Positions 7,995-15,364 of a DNA stretch of 18,345 nucleotides are shown here, one piece after another. The position numbers and the translations under genes were made by a program. Every line of letters begins with the position of its first letter. The stretch's first letter is position 1. This DNA is from Pirellulales bacterium (GTDB lineage Bacteria; Planctomycetota; Planctomycetia; Pirellulales; JAICIG01), in contig JAICIG010000124.1 in the NCBI GenBank assembly GCA_025924495.1, forward strand, positions 1 to 18,345, given 5' to 3'. Under the pieces are notes generated by a model, which had not been told where the DNA came from, ran no database searches, and was given only the letters and a program-made list of their open reading frames with translations.

Positions 7995-8059
7995 TCGCAA
8001 AACTATAGGTTGCGAAAAAGCTACAAGTTGCCTGCGGGCAGCAACTTGTCTCGTTTTTT
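7995..8059 (+). terminator. Terminator-like hairpin with a preceding alternative hairpin; possible attenuator
   Basis: A perfect 9-bp stem, ACAAGTTGC (8023-8031) with GCAACTTGT (8041-8049), is followed after CTCG by six T (8054-8059), which reads as an intrinsic terminator on the plus strand. Just upstream, TCGCAA (7995-8000) and TTGCGA (8010-8015) form a second hairpin. Its right arm shares GTTGC with the terminator's left arm and could compete for GCAAC. This lies in the spacer between divergent genes, ahead of the plus gene starting at 8113, where no upstream gene needs termination. A weak -10 (TATAAC, 8067-8072) after it leaves open that the promoter is downstream and the hairpin has another role. 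Confidence 0.5.
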
Positions 8060-8112
8060 CACCGCGTATAACCGGCACGACCCTTCTGCCAAGAAATGCC
8101 GGCTTGGACCGA

Positions 8113-8877
8113 ATGACTGGTGTGGCGATTCGGCTGCCCGAGGAACTGCAATTATCTATGGAGCTACAAGGACTGGATGGCATCGATCCGACGATGCGGG
8201 AATCGATTCGTCGCTACGCGGATCGGGTTCAGACCCATGCGGGCGCGAAGGCCTTGAGCCTGACCTTGTTCGGTGCAATCACTGCCAGTCCGTTCGACGT
8301 CTCGCGGCAAACAGCCTCGAACGTGCTGGTGCTCGAAACGGTCGACCTGGCAGCATTGCGAAACCTGGCGGCCGAGGGGCACAAGTTCGGCAACATGGCA
8401 ATCGCCGCTCCGCTGGTCATGACGCCCGGCTTCATCCGTGCCTCGCTCGACACGTTCCCGTTGGAACTGATTGAGATCAAAGAGCGGCGTCTGGTGCTGT
8501 TCGGCGAGGACTTCTTTGCTTCGCTCGAATTCCAGCGCGAGCATGTTCGCTTGCAGTGCGAGCGTGAACTGAAAACGCTCGTGATGGGCATCCGGCAAAG
8601 TTTGGTGGCCAGCACGGGCCGTGATAAGGCCTTGCCCGTGATCGCCGCCCAGACCGGCGGCAGTCTGGCTCGCACGCTGCGCGGGCTGTTGTGGTTGAAA
8701 GATGTCAAACAGCCGAAGCCTTTCGCCGACCTTGCGGCGGATGTCGCCAAGCTGGTCAATCGGCCGCTACGCGGCATCCGCGCAGCGCTCGTCGCGCCGG
8801 AACTCGTCGGCTGGCGCGAGCTGCAGGAGCTGTACGAGGACGTCGAAGCGCTGGGTCAATCTGCCGATGCCTGGTGA
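8113..8877 (+). CDS. Nucleotidyltransferase-fold protein with a degenerate active site
   Basis: 254 residues, cytoplasmic, no signal peptide. The N-terminal part has the outline of a minimal nucleotidyltransferase: a helix ending ESIRRYADRVQTH, the strand-loop LSLTLFGAITASPFD (LFG at 52-54), then ASNVLVLETVD. Active family members have G-S after LF and an SDxDxx acidic pair. Here the matching positions read G-A and S-N-V-L, so both catalytic aspartates appear lost. The second part (FPLELIEIKERRLVLFGED, then HVRLQCERELKTLVMGIRQSL) resembles the helical tail found with this fold. It is probably a binding or regulatory protein rather than an enzyme. The start at 8113 follows a weak TTGGA. The stop overlaps the TPM gene start by 11 bp, indicating an operon with it. 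Family placement is from pattern recognition only. Confidence 0.72.
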   Translation: MTGVAIRLPEELQLSMELQGLDGIDPTMRESIRRYADRVQTHAGAKALSLTLFGAITASPFDVSRQTASNVLVLETVDLAALRNLAAEGHKFGNMAIAAPLVMTPGFIRASLDTFPLELIEIKERRLVLFGEDFFASLEFQREHVRLQCERELKTLVMGIRQSLVASTGRDKALPVIAAQTGGSLARTLRGLLWLKDVKQPKPFADLAADVAKLVNRPLRGIRAALVAPELVGWRELQELYEDVEALGQSADAW

Positions 8878-9781
8878 CGCCCTGAGAGCAACTCTGCAAA
8901 ATCCTCCGCCGACCTTCGCTAGGGCGCGCCGCGGCGCTATCTTGCCGCACCGCGCGTGCTGGTTCGCGGCCGCGTGTTTGCTGCTGCTGTTTTCTCGCTC
9001 GGCTCTGGCTGAAGTGACGGTTACCGATCCCGGGACGTTCATTGTTGACCAAGCGGACGTCATTGATTCAGGCGCTGAAGAGGAACTGGAGAAGTTGCTC
9101 AAGCAGCTGGAGCGGCAGACGACCGCCCAGGTCAAAGTGCTGACGGTCAAATCGCTGGACGGCGAAGATGTCGTCTCGTTTGCACAGCGGCATTTCGTGC
9201 TCTGGAAACTGGGCCAGAAGGGCAAGGACAATGGCGCACTGATCGTATTGAGTCTGGAACCGCACCGCATCCGCATTCACACCGGGTATGGGCTCGAGGG
9301 CGCGCTGCCCGACAGTTGGTGCGGCACGTTATCACGGCATGCGGCGAGCGAGTACTTTAAACAGGGGCGGTACTCCGAGGGGATGCGTTATGTGACCTTG
9401 GCCGTTATCAACAAGGTTGCCGACGAATACGGCGTCAAGCTCGCCGGGGCGCCCCGGCCACAACTGCCGCCGCAGCCGCAGGGCAATGTGATCGGGGGAC
9501 TGATCTGCGTGCTGTTTCTCGTCGCCTTTCTCATTCCGCTGCTCATCTCACTTGCCACGTACTTTTTCCGTCGCAAGGGACGGCAGCGCTGGGGCGGGAG
9601 GCGTTTTGGGCCCATGCTCGGAGGTCCGGGCTGGTACGATATGTTTCCGCCCTCGGGCGGTTCTTCGTGGGGCGGCGGCTGGGGCTCGGGGGGCGGTTTT
9701 GGCGGCGGAGGCTCGTTTGGCGGCGGCTCTTTTGGCGGCGGGGGCGATTCGGGGGGCGGCGGCGGCGGGGCAAGTTGGTAA
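8867..9781 (+). CDS. TPM-domain (YgcG-like) membrane protein with a glycine-rich tail
   Basis: 304 residues from the ATG at 8867, which lies inside the end of the preceding gene. A long arginine-rich N-region and hydrophobic core (about 29-48, ending SRSALA) form a signal peptide. The TPM domain spans about 52-190: FIVDQADVIDSGAEEELEKL, TAQVKVLTVKSLDGE, DNGALIVLSLEPHRIRIHTG, YGLEGALPDSW. Residues about 209-233 are a transmembrane helix, followed by RRKGRQRWGGRR and a long Gly/Ser/Phe-rich tail ending GGGGGGASW, typical of this family. TPM proteins are often encoded beside LemA, as here. Proposed roles include photosystem repair in plants and envelope functions in bacteria; none is settled. 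The order (TPM before LemA) is less usual. Confidence 0.9.
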   Translation: MPGDALRATLQNPPPTFARARRGAILPHRACWFAAACLLLLFSRSALAEVTVTDPGTFIVDQADVIDSGAEEELEKLLKQLERQTTAQVKVLTVKSLDGEDVVSFAQRHFVLWKLGQKGKDNGALIVLSLEPHRIRIHTGYGLEGALPDSWCGTLSRHAASEYFKQGRYSEGMRYVTLAVINKVADEYGVKLAGAPRPQLPPQPQGNVIGGLICVLFLVAFLIPLLISLATYFFRRKGRQRWGGRRFGPMLGGPGWYDMFPPSGGSSWGGGWGSGGGFGGGGSFGGGSFGGGGDSGGGGGGASW

Positions 9782-9812
9782 TTGGTTTAGCGTACGACCT
9801 TGCCGCGGCTAG

Positions 9813-9839
9813 AGTTGGCGAAGGCGGCCAACTTTTTTT
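9813..9839 (+). terminator. Intrinsic terminator after the TPM gene
   Basis: AGTTGGC (9813-9819) pairs with GCCAACT (9827-9833) around a GAAGGCG loop, and a run of seven T (9833-9839) follows at once. It lies 31 bp after the TPM stop and about 100 bp before lemA, so lemA probably has its own promoter or depends on read-through. Confidence 0.8.
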
Positions 9840-9936
9840 GGGCCGGTAGCAAACAAGTAGGCGTAGAGAACGAATCGGATCTTTGTACAGAGGCAAACTT
9901 CGGGCCTTCGCGCCCAACACTCGCGGAGCTTGATCG

Positions 9937-10536
9937 ATGAAAATTGCCGGACTTATTCTGCTGGGCCTGCTCGCTCTCGTGCTTTTGGGCGGCGGCTGCG
10001 TTTATCAAGGATACAACGAGGCCATCGGGTTGGATGAAGAAGTCAAGCAGCGCTGGGCCCAGGTAGAGAACGAGCTGCAGCGCCGTTACGAACTGATTCC
10101 CAACCTGGTGAATACGGTCAAGGGAGTGGCCGGCCAGGAGCAGAAAGTGTTTCTCGGCATTGCCGAAGCCCGCAAGGCGTATTTCCAAGCCCAGGAAAGC
10201 GGCACAGTGGCTGATAAGGCCCGCGCCGCCGGCGACCTCGAACGCACGCTCTCGCGGTTGCTCATGTTGCAGGAGACGTATCCCGAACTGAAATCGAACG
10301 AGTCGTTCCTCAAGCTTCAAGACGATCTCGAGGGGACCGAAAACCGGCTGGCTGTCGAGCGCAAACGGTATAACGATGCAGTGCAGACGCTGAATACTTA
10401 TGTGCGGCGCTTTCCCGGCACATTCTTCGCCAGTCTCGCAGGCGTCCGTTCGGCCGAGTACTTCAAGATGGAAGCCGAGGCCAAGTCCGCGCCCAAGGTC
10501 GATTTCTCCGACACCACGGAGAAGAGCAAGAGCTGA
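9937..10536 (+). CDS. lemA: LemA family protein
   Basis: 199 residues. A short N-terminus and transmembrane helix (KIAGLILLGLLALVLLGGGC, residues 2-21) precede the extracytoplasmic helical LemA domain. Hallmarks are YNEAIGLDEEVKQRWAQVEN, then RRYELIPNLVNTVKGVAGQE, the central LSRLLMLQETYPELKSNE, and AVERKRYNDAVQTLNTYVRR followed by FPGTF. The length fits the family. GGAG (9925-9928) lies 8 bases before the ATG. LemA proteins are membrane-anchored helical bundles of unsettled function, commonly encoded next to TPM proteins, as here. The end is convergent with ribBA, with only 11 bp between the two stops. Family assignment is firm. Confidence 0.94.
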   Translation: MKIAGLILLGLLALVLLGGGCVYQGYNEAIGLDEEVKQRWAQVENELQRRYELIPNLVNTVKGVAGQEQKVFLGIAEARKAYFQAQESGTVADKARAAGDLERTLSRLLMLQETYPELKSNESFLKLQDDLEGTENRLAVERKRYNDAVQTLNTYVRRFPGTFFASLAGVRSAEYFKMEAEAKSAPKVDFSDTTEKSKS

Positions 10537-10543
10537 CCGCCAA

Positions 10544-10559
10544 CCGCTCACGCGAGCGG
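10544..10559. terminator. Hairpin shared by the convergent lemA and ribBA 3' ends
   Basis: CCGCTC (10544-10549) pairs with GAGCGG (10554-10559) around ACGC. It overlaps the last codons of ribBA and starts 7 bp after the lemA stop. There is no T-run, so a bidirectional terminator is only a possibility. Confidence 0.35.
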
Positions 10560-11762
10560 CGGCAGGCGATGTCCGAGTTTCTCGCGTTTGGTCTCCAGGT
10601 AACGAGCATTGTGCTCGTTGCTCGGCGGAACAATCGGCACTTGATCGACCACTTCCAAGTCGAAACCGCCGTAGATGAAGGCGTCGGTCTTCTTGGGGTT
10701 ATTGGTCAGCAGCCGCACTTTGCTCAGGCCCAGGTCCTTGAGCAGTTGGATGCCGATGCCATAGTCGCGCGTGTCGGCCTTGAAACCCAGAGCGAGATTG
10801 GCCTCGACCGTGTCGAGTCCCTCGTCTTGCAGGCTGTAGGCTTTGATCTTCTCGATCAGTCCGATGCCGCGCCCTTCTTGCGGCAAATAAACCAGCACGC
10901 CGGCGCCTTCCTGGCTGATCATTTCCAGCGCCATGTGCAACTGGTCGCCGCAATCGCACCGCAGCGATTCGAGCAAATCGCCCGTAAAGCAGGAAGAATG
11001 CAACCGCACCAATGGCGCCGCCGATTTGCTCAAGTCGCCAAGCACGAACACGAGAGGTTCTTGCGGTTCGTACTGAACGCCATAGGCAATCACCCGGCCG
11101 CGGCCGTACTTCGTTGGCAACTCGGCTTCAGCCAGCCGATAGACCAGTTTTTCTCGCCGCCGGCGGTAGCGGATCAATTCCGCGATGGTGATGATTTCGA
11201 GCGAATGCTGCTTCGCTAACTTGAGCAGGTCGTCGCGGTTCGCCCGATCGCCGCTGTCATTGAGAATCTCGCAGAGCACTCCCGCCGGAGACAGCCCGGC
11301 AAGTCGGGCCAGGTCGACCGAGGCCTCGGTGTGCCCCGCGCGGCGCAGCACGCCGCCCTCCTTGGCCATGATCGGGTACATGTGCCCCGGGCGCACAAAG
11401 TCGGAAGCATGGCTGTGGGGATCGACAATCGCCTGGATCGTCGTCGACTTTTCCTGCGCCGTGATGCCGGTGTGCGAACTGCGATGATCGACGGCCACGG
11501 TGAAGGCCGTCTTGAGCGGAGCCGTGTTCGTATCGACCATCGGCGTCAATTTCAGCCGCTCGCAAACCTCGGGCAACACCGTCACGCAGACCTGGCCGCG
11601 ACCGTTCTTCAGCATGAAATTGACGATTTCCGGCGTGACCTTCTCGGCCGCGCAGACGAAATCTCCCTCGTTCTCGCGGTCCTCGGCATCGACCACGATC
11701 ACGATTTCGCCGCGGGCAAACGCCGCCACGGCAGCTTCAATCGTCGAATACGAACTCGTCAA
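10548..11762 (-). CDS. ribBA: Bifunctional riboflavin biosynthesis protein RibBA
   Basis: 404 residues in the cytoplasm, catalysing the first committed steps of riboflavin synthesis. The N-terminal half is 3,4-dihydroxy-2-butanone-4-phosphate synthase: VDAEDRENEGDFV (24-36), DHRSSHTGITAQEKSTTI (92-109), HTEASVDLARLAGLSPAGV (144-162). The C-terminal half is GTP cyclohydrolase II: the zinc site C258, C269, C271 in HSSCFTGD..SLRCDCGDQL, then LPQEGRGIGLIEKIKAYSLQ and LLTNNPKKTDA. The residue before C258 is Ser where many homologues have Glu. No ATG exists near the expected start. I chose TTG at 11762 because GGAG lies 7 bases upstream and the length then matches the family; the frame stays open to 12008 but that stretch holds the promoter. 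No FMN riboswitch is seen in the leader. Confidence 0.95.
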   Translation of the reverse strand: MTSSYSTIEAAVAAFARGEIVIVVDAEDRENEGDFVCAAEKVTPEIVNFMLKNGRGQVCVTVLPEVCERLKLTPMVDTNTAPLKTAFTVAVDHRSSHTGITAQEKSTTIQAIVDPHSHASDFVRPGHMYPIMAKEGGVLRRAGHTEASVDLARLAGLSPAGVLCEILNDSGDRANRDDLLKLAKQHSLEIITIAELIRYRRRREKLVYRLAEAELPTKYGRGRVIAYGVQYEPQEPLVFVLGDLSKSAAPLVRLHSSCFTGDLLESLRCDCGDQLHMALEMISQEGAGVLVYLPQEGRGIGLIEKIKAYSLQDEGLDTVEANLALGFKADTRDYGIGIQLLKDLGLSKVRLLTNNPKKTDAFIYGGFDLEVVDQVPIVPPSNEHNARYLETKREKLGHRLPPLA

Positions 11763-11773
11763 AGGGTTTCTCC

Positions 11774-11786
11774 GCCCTCTCGGGGC
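11774..11786 (-). promoter_or_regulatory. Small hairpin directly upstream of the ribBA ribosome binding site
   Basis: On the minus strand GCCC-CGAGA-GGGC folds immediately before the GGAG used by the TTG start. It could modulate ribosome access, but it is short and may be chance. Confidence 0.3.
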
Positions 11787-11861
11787 TCTCACTGCACGCT
11801 TGCCTGGTCCGCGCGTGGTTGCGCAACGACCGGCTGAAGGCAGGGGCTGATTTCCAGTATG

Positions 11862-11891
11862 ATTATAGGCCGGCTTGTCGCAGAATGTCAG
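11862..11891 (-). promoter_or_regulatory. Sigma-70-type promoter of ribBA
   Basis: The minus strand has CTGACA (11891-11886) and a perfect TATAAT (11867-11862) separated by 18 bp. This is the best promoter match in the window. It predicts a leader of roughly 90 bases before the TTG start, and is a further reason not to extend ribBA upstream. Confidence 0.75.
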
Positions 11892-11982
11892 GCCGACGAC
11901 GCAAGTCATTAGCCGGCCAATCGCCCGCCGGCATGCGGGAAGTTGAAATCTGTTGGCATTACCACTTCGAACAGGCCCTTGC

Positions 11983-12822
11983 ATGCTGTTGGATCGCGAA
12001 GAATACATCGAACAGGCCTACTTCTTCCGGGTGCTTGGCGAGCGGATCAAGCAGAACATGCAAACGCAGGAGCTGTTGGTCTCGGTGCGCGAGGAAATCC
12101 TCTCGACCACCAAACTGCCGCTGGCCATCGACTTCATGCGCAGCGAGCTGATGCTCAGCGGAGTGTTCGCTCCAGCCATGGCCAAGCTGTCGCATTACTT
12201 CACGGCGTTTCAGACGTTTGTCGTCGCCGAGGCGGAGCGTGAACGCGGCCGCTTCGACTTTGGCATTTCGCTGGAGATTCTCGAGCGCGAGGCGCGCTAT
12301 CGGGCCGAGGGGGCCACCCGCCAAGGCGCTTTTATCTACCAGTTCGAGTGTCTCTCGCGCAACCGGTTGGGCTACGATAAGGGGCTCGATGCCGTTTCGC
12401 GAGACCCGATCTTCAATGACGATTGGCGCGAATGGATCCAGACGGTGCGGCGGCAAGTGGGCCTCGTCGACATCGCCGACTTGATTTACGTCCGCAGCGA
12501 GCACTATGTACAAAACCGGCAGCGGCAAGGGCTCGACCGCGAGGGGCCCGAAAAACCGGTGCTGTTCGGCGAGAAGGAGGGCAAAATCGCCCTGGCGAAC
12601 CGCCGCCACGATCCGCTCTTGCTCTTCTCCGCCCTGGAACGTCATTTGAACTACCCCCAAGTCCCTAGGCTTAAGCCGGCCGACGATAGTCGCCTGGTGC
12701 TGCCCATGCTGGTACGGCGGATGGAACGCGTCGAAACCCGGCTGAAGCTGCTGGAGGAAGAGCAAAAAGGGGGCATCGACCTGAGCCGCTTTTACGGCCA
12801 TCCGCCCGAAAATGCCCCTTAA
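11983..12822 (+). CDS. Conserved protein of unknown function, divergent from ribBA
   Basis: 279 residues from the ATG at 11983, which gives the natural-looking start MLLDREEYIEQAYFFRVLGE. There is no signal peptide or membrane helix. It appears largely alpha-helical and charged (EELLVS-like helices, REEILSTTKLPLAIDFMRSE, LSHYFTAFQTFVVAEAERE). A conserved-looking centre (FIYQFECLSRNRLGYDKGLD) precedes DWREWIQTVRRQVGLVDIAD, and a late patch reads LFGEKEGKIALANRRHDPLL. The C-terminus has a short coiled coil (RRMERVETRLKLLEEEQ). I recognise no named domain; it resembles proteins seen only in planctomycetes. It is divergent from ribBA across 220 bp, which does not by itself imply a shared role. 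No good ribosome binding site is visible. Confidence 0.75.
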   Translation: MLLDREEYIEQAYFFRVLGERIKQNMQTQELLVSVREEILSTTKLPLAIDFMRSELMLSGVFAPAMAKLSHYFTAFQTFVVAEAERERGRFDFGISLEILEREARYRAEGATRQGAFIYQFECLSRNRLGYDKGLDAVSRDPIFNDDWREWIQTVRRQVGLVDIADLIYVRSEHYVQNRQRQGLDREGPEKPVLFGEKEGKIALANRRHDPLLLFSALERHLNYPQVPRLKPADDSRLVLPMLVRRMERVETRLKLLEEEQKGGIDLSRFYGHPPENAP

Positions 12823-13440
12823 AATGCCGCCTCGCCCAACGAATATGCCGATAAATCTGTCGGAAAATTTAGCCAACTGTAGTTCAATTGCCCCGAGCAA
12901 CGTGGTACAGTTCAGGGGTAAGGATTGGTGAAGTTCCAAGAGGGAACACGCGATTCTCGCGCTAGCGTCTGCAGTTCTAGGTTTTTGGAACGTGGACATT
13001 GAGCTCAACCTGATGACCGAGGCAGCTGCACTGGCTCCGCTTGTGCAGACGGTTGACGCTGTGCCCTGCGGGCAGGTTGGGGAAGTGCTAGCAGCCATCC
13101 ATCTTCCAACCAAAACCGAAGTTCGTCCTGCTCGCGTTGCTTCGTCGCGCTGCCTGCCTCTGATTGCCGAACGTTCGACCCGCGCCCCGGCTCGTTCGCG
13201 GCGAACCTGGCCAGATCCAGCTTCGGGCCTTGCAGAGCGCCTCCTCTGTTTTTACCGCGAGCAGTCCGATTGCCGACCACACCTAGCATGCCCTCTGACG
13301 CCTCGACGCGATGCCGCGTAATTCCCGCCTCCGATGAGTTCGATTGCCTGCCTGATTTACCTCTTTCATAAAATGGGATAACCGCCCCGAGCCCTTTCGT
13401 TTTCCATCGACCGTCTTCACATAAGGAACAGCTTTCCAAA
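12823..13440. other. Long spacer upstream of korA with small hairpins
   Basis: 618 bp without a convincing gene. It contains two nearly abutting hairpins, GTTCC-AAGAG-GGAAC (12933-12947) and CGCGA-TTC-TCGCG (12949-12961), and a CTGCAC/GTGCAG stem-loop near 13027-13049. A weak promoter for korA (TTGCCT, 17 bp, CATAAA) is possible around 13345-13375. No riboswitch class that I can recognise is present. A doubtful ORF is listed separately. Confidence 0.4.
12992..13321 (+). CDS. Doubtful small ORF in the korA leader
   Basis: A 109-codon frame from GTG, preceded by GGAA. The first 35 residues (MDIELNLMTEAAALAPLVQT and on) could pass for protein. The remainder is Arg/Pro/Ser-rich and looks like random high-GC translation. 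No family is recognised. It may be non-coding or a gene remnant. Confidence 0.15.
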   Translation: MDIELNLMTEAAALAPLVQTVDAVPCGQVGEVLAAIHLPTKTEVRPARVASSRCLPLIAERSTRAPARSRRTWPDPASGLAERLLCFYREQSDCRPHLACPLTPRRDAA

Positions 13441-15300
13441 ATGTCTACTATGACCTCCGGCGCACCAAAGCCGATTGTGGAGCTTGAATCGGCCACTGTG
13501 CGTTTCTGCGGCGACTCGGGCGACGGCATGCAGTTGGCCGGCACGCAACTCACCAACACGTCGGCGCTGGCTGGCAATGATATTGCCACGTTCCCCGACT
13601 TTCCGGCCGAAATTCGGGCGCCGCGCGGCACGAAGGCCGGCGTGAGCGGTTTCCAGATTCACTTTGCCAGCAAGGATATTTACACCCCGGGCGATTCGGT
13701 CGAAGCCCTGGTCGCCATGAACCCCGCGGCGCTGGCGACCAACCTGGCCGATCTCGTCCCGGGCGGCATTCTGGTGGTCAACAAAGACGCCTTCGACGAC
13801 AAGGGCATCAAGCAGGCCGGCTATACCAGCAACCCGCTGGAAGACGGCAGCCTGTCTGCCTATCAGTTATTCAAGATCGACATGACGCGGCTCACGCGGC
13901 TGGCCGTCGAAGAGTGCGGCCTGGGACAGAAGGAAAGCGACCGCTGCCGCAACTTCTACGCGATGGGCCTGGTTTTCTGGCTCTACGATCGTTCGCTCGA
14001 GCCGACGCTGCGTTACATCGACGCCAAGTTCGCCAAGAAGTCGCCGGCCGTTGCCGAGGCCAACCGCCGCGCTTTGAAGGCCGGCTACAACTACGGCGAA
14101 ACGACCGAAGCCTTTGCTTCGCAGTACCGCGTTCACAAGGCTGAGCTGCCGCCGGGCGTTTATCGCAATATGACCGGCAACGAGGCCACTGCCTATGGCC
14201 TGATGACCGCCGCCAAACGCAGCAAATGCGATCTGTTCCTGGGCAGCTACCCAATCACGCCGGCCAGCGACATTTTGCACGAGCTCTCGCGCCACAAGAA
14301 TTTCGGCGTGCTCACGTTCCAGGCGGAAGATGAGATTGCCGCCGTCACCTCGGCCATCGGCGCCGCCTTTGGCGGCGCGCTGGCGGTGACCACTTCCAGC
14401 GGTCCGGGCATCGCGCTTAAACAAGAGGCAATGGGCCTGGCCGTCATGACCGAGTTGCCGTTGTTGATCATCAACGTGCAGCGCGGCGGTCCGAGCACAG
14501 GCTTGCCCACGAAGACCGAACAGGCCGACTTGATGCAAGCCATGTTTGGCCGCAACGGCGAATGCCCCATCCCGGTCGTCGCCGCTCGCAGCCCGGCCGA
14601 TTGCTTCGACGCGGTGCAAGAAGCATGGCGAATCGCCGTCCGCTTCATGACGCCCGTCATCTTGCTCACCGACGGCTATCTGGCCAATGGCTCGGAACCT
14701 TGGCGAATTCCCGATGCGGCGTCGATGTCGCCGATCGAAGTCAAGCACCCGGCTCCCGGCCACAATGGCGACGTGTTCCATCCGTACGAGCGCAATGAGC
14801 GGCTGGCCCGCCCATGGGCCGTGCCGGGCACGCCCGGCTTGATGCATCGCATCGGCGGTCTGGAAAAGCAGGACATCACCGGCAATGTGAACTACGAGCC
14901 GGAAAACCATCAGCACATGGTCAACACGCGGGCCCGCAAGGTGGCCCTCGTCGCCAACGACATTCCTTTGCAGGAAGTCGATGGACCGGAGACGGGTAGG
15001 GTGCTGGTCGTCAGTTGGGGCGGCACGTATGGGGCCTGCGCCACGGCGGTTCGCGAAGTGCAAGAAACCGGCGGATCGGTGGCTCACTGCCATCTGCGTT
15101 ATCTCAATCCGTTCCCGCGAAACTTGGGCGAAATCGTCAAAAGTTACGACAAGGTGCTTGTTCCCGAATTGAACCGCGGCCAGTTGCGCATGCTGCTGCG
15201 GGCGGAGTTCCTGGTCGACGCGATCGGGCTGAACAAGATCAAGGGCAAACCGTTTACCGTGGCTGAAGTCGTCGACAAGATTCAATCGCTCATCGACTGA
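13441..15300 (+). CDS. korA: 2-oxoglutarate:ferredoxin oxidoreductase, alpha subunit (gamma-alpha fusion)
   Basis: 619 residues, cytoplasmic. Together with KorB it oxidises 2-oxoglutarate with CoA to succinyl-CoA and CO2, reducing ferredoxin; it can also run reductively. The gamma domain comes first (about 15-205): VRFCGDSGDGMQLAGTQL, FPDFPAEIRAPRGTKAGVSG, AMNPAALATNLADLVPGG. The alpha domain follows: SYPITPASDILHEL (YPITP at 270-274), FQAEDEIAAVTSAIGAAFGG, TTSSGPGIALKQEAMGLAVM, NVQRGGPSTGLPTKTEQADL. A C-terminal transketolase-like domain ends the protein (RVLVVSWGGTYGACATAVRE, LNRGQLRMLLRAEF). Gamma-alpha fusion in front of a separate beta gene is the standard KorAB layout, and no delta ferredoxin subunit is nearby. 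A related 2-oxoacid substrate is possible. Start is the first ATG in frame; AGGA lies rather far upstream (about 13 bases). Confidence 0.93.
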   Translation: MSTMTSGAPKPIVELESATVRFCGDSGDGMQLAGTQLTNTSALAGNDIATFPDFPAEIRAPRGTKAGVSGFQIHFASKDIYTPGDSVEALVAMNPAALATNLADLVPGGILVVNKDAFDDKGIKQAGYTSNPLEDGSLSAYQLFKIDMTRLTRLAVEECGLGQKESDRCRNFYAMGLVFWLYDRSLEPTLRYIDAKFAKKSPAVAEANRRALKAGYNYGETTEAFASQYRVHKAELPPGVYRNMTGNEATAYGLMTAAKRSKCDLFLGSYPITPASDILHELSRHKNFGVLTFQAEDEIAAVTSAIGAAFGGALAVTTSSGPGIALKQEAMGLAVMTELPLLIINVQRGGPSTGLPTKTEQADLMQAMFGRNGECPIPVVAARSPADCFDAVQEAWRIAVRFMTPVILLTDGYLANGSEPWRIPDAASMSPIEVKHPAPGHNGDVFHPYERNERLARPWAVPGTPGLMHRIGGLEKQDITGNVNYEPENHQHMVNTRARKVALVANDIPLQEVDGPETGRVLVVSWGGTYGACATAVREVQETGGSVAHCHLRYLNPFPRNLGEIVKSYDKVLVPELNRGQLRMLLRAEFLVDAIGLNKIKGKPFTVAEVVDKIQSLID

Positions 15301-15364
15301 CGGCCCCCCTCAAGACAATACCTTCCACCGAACAACAGCTTCTTATCGATCAAGGTGATCTACC

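Noticed and set aside
7663..8112. N-terminal extension of the nucleotidyltransferase-fold gene back to 7663
   Set aside because: The extra 150 residues are Arg-rich, lie antisense to the transglutaminase-like gene and span the terminator hairpin; ATG at 8113 starts the family-like part.
11763..11861. Possible FMN riboswitch in the ribBA leader
   Set aside because: I looked for the conserved RFN blocks (such as GGGGCAGGGTGAAATTCC-like and GACCGGCGGT) and did not find them; the leader is also too short.
11959..13113. 384-codon minus-strand ORF opposite the unknown gene at 11983
   Set aside because: It would overlap the ribBA promoter region, and its composition is antisense-like. The plus-strand frame has helices, a coiled coil and a sensible start.
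13867..15285. 472-codon minus-strand ORF opposite korA
   Set aside because: korA is unmistakable over this stretch; the antisense product has no family features.
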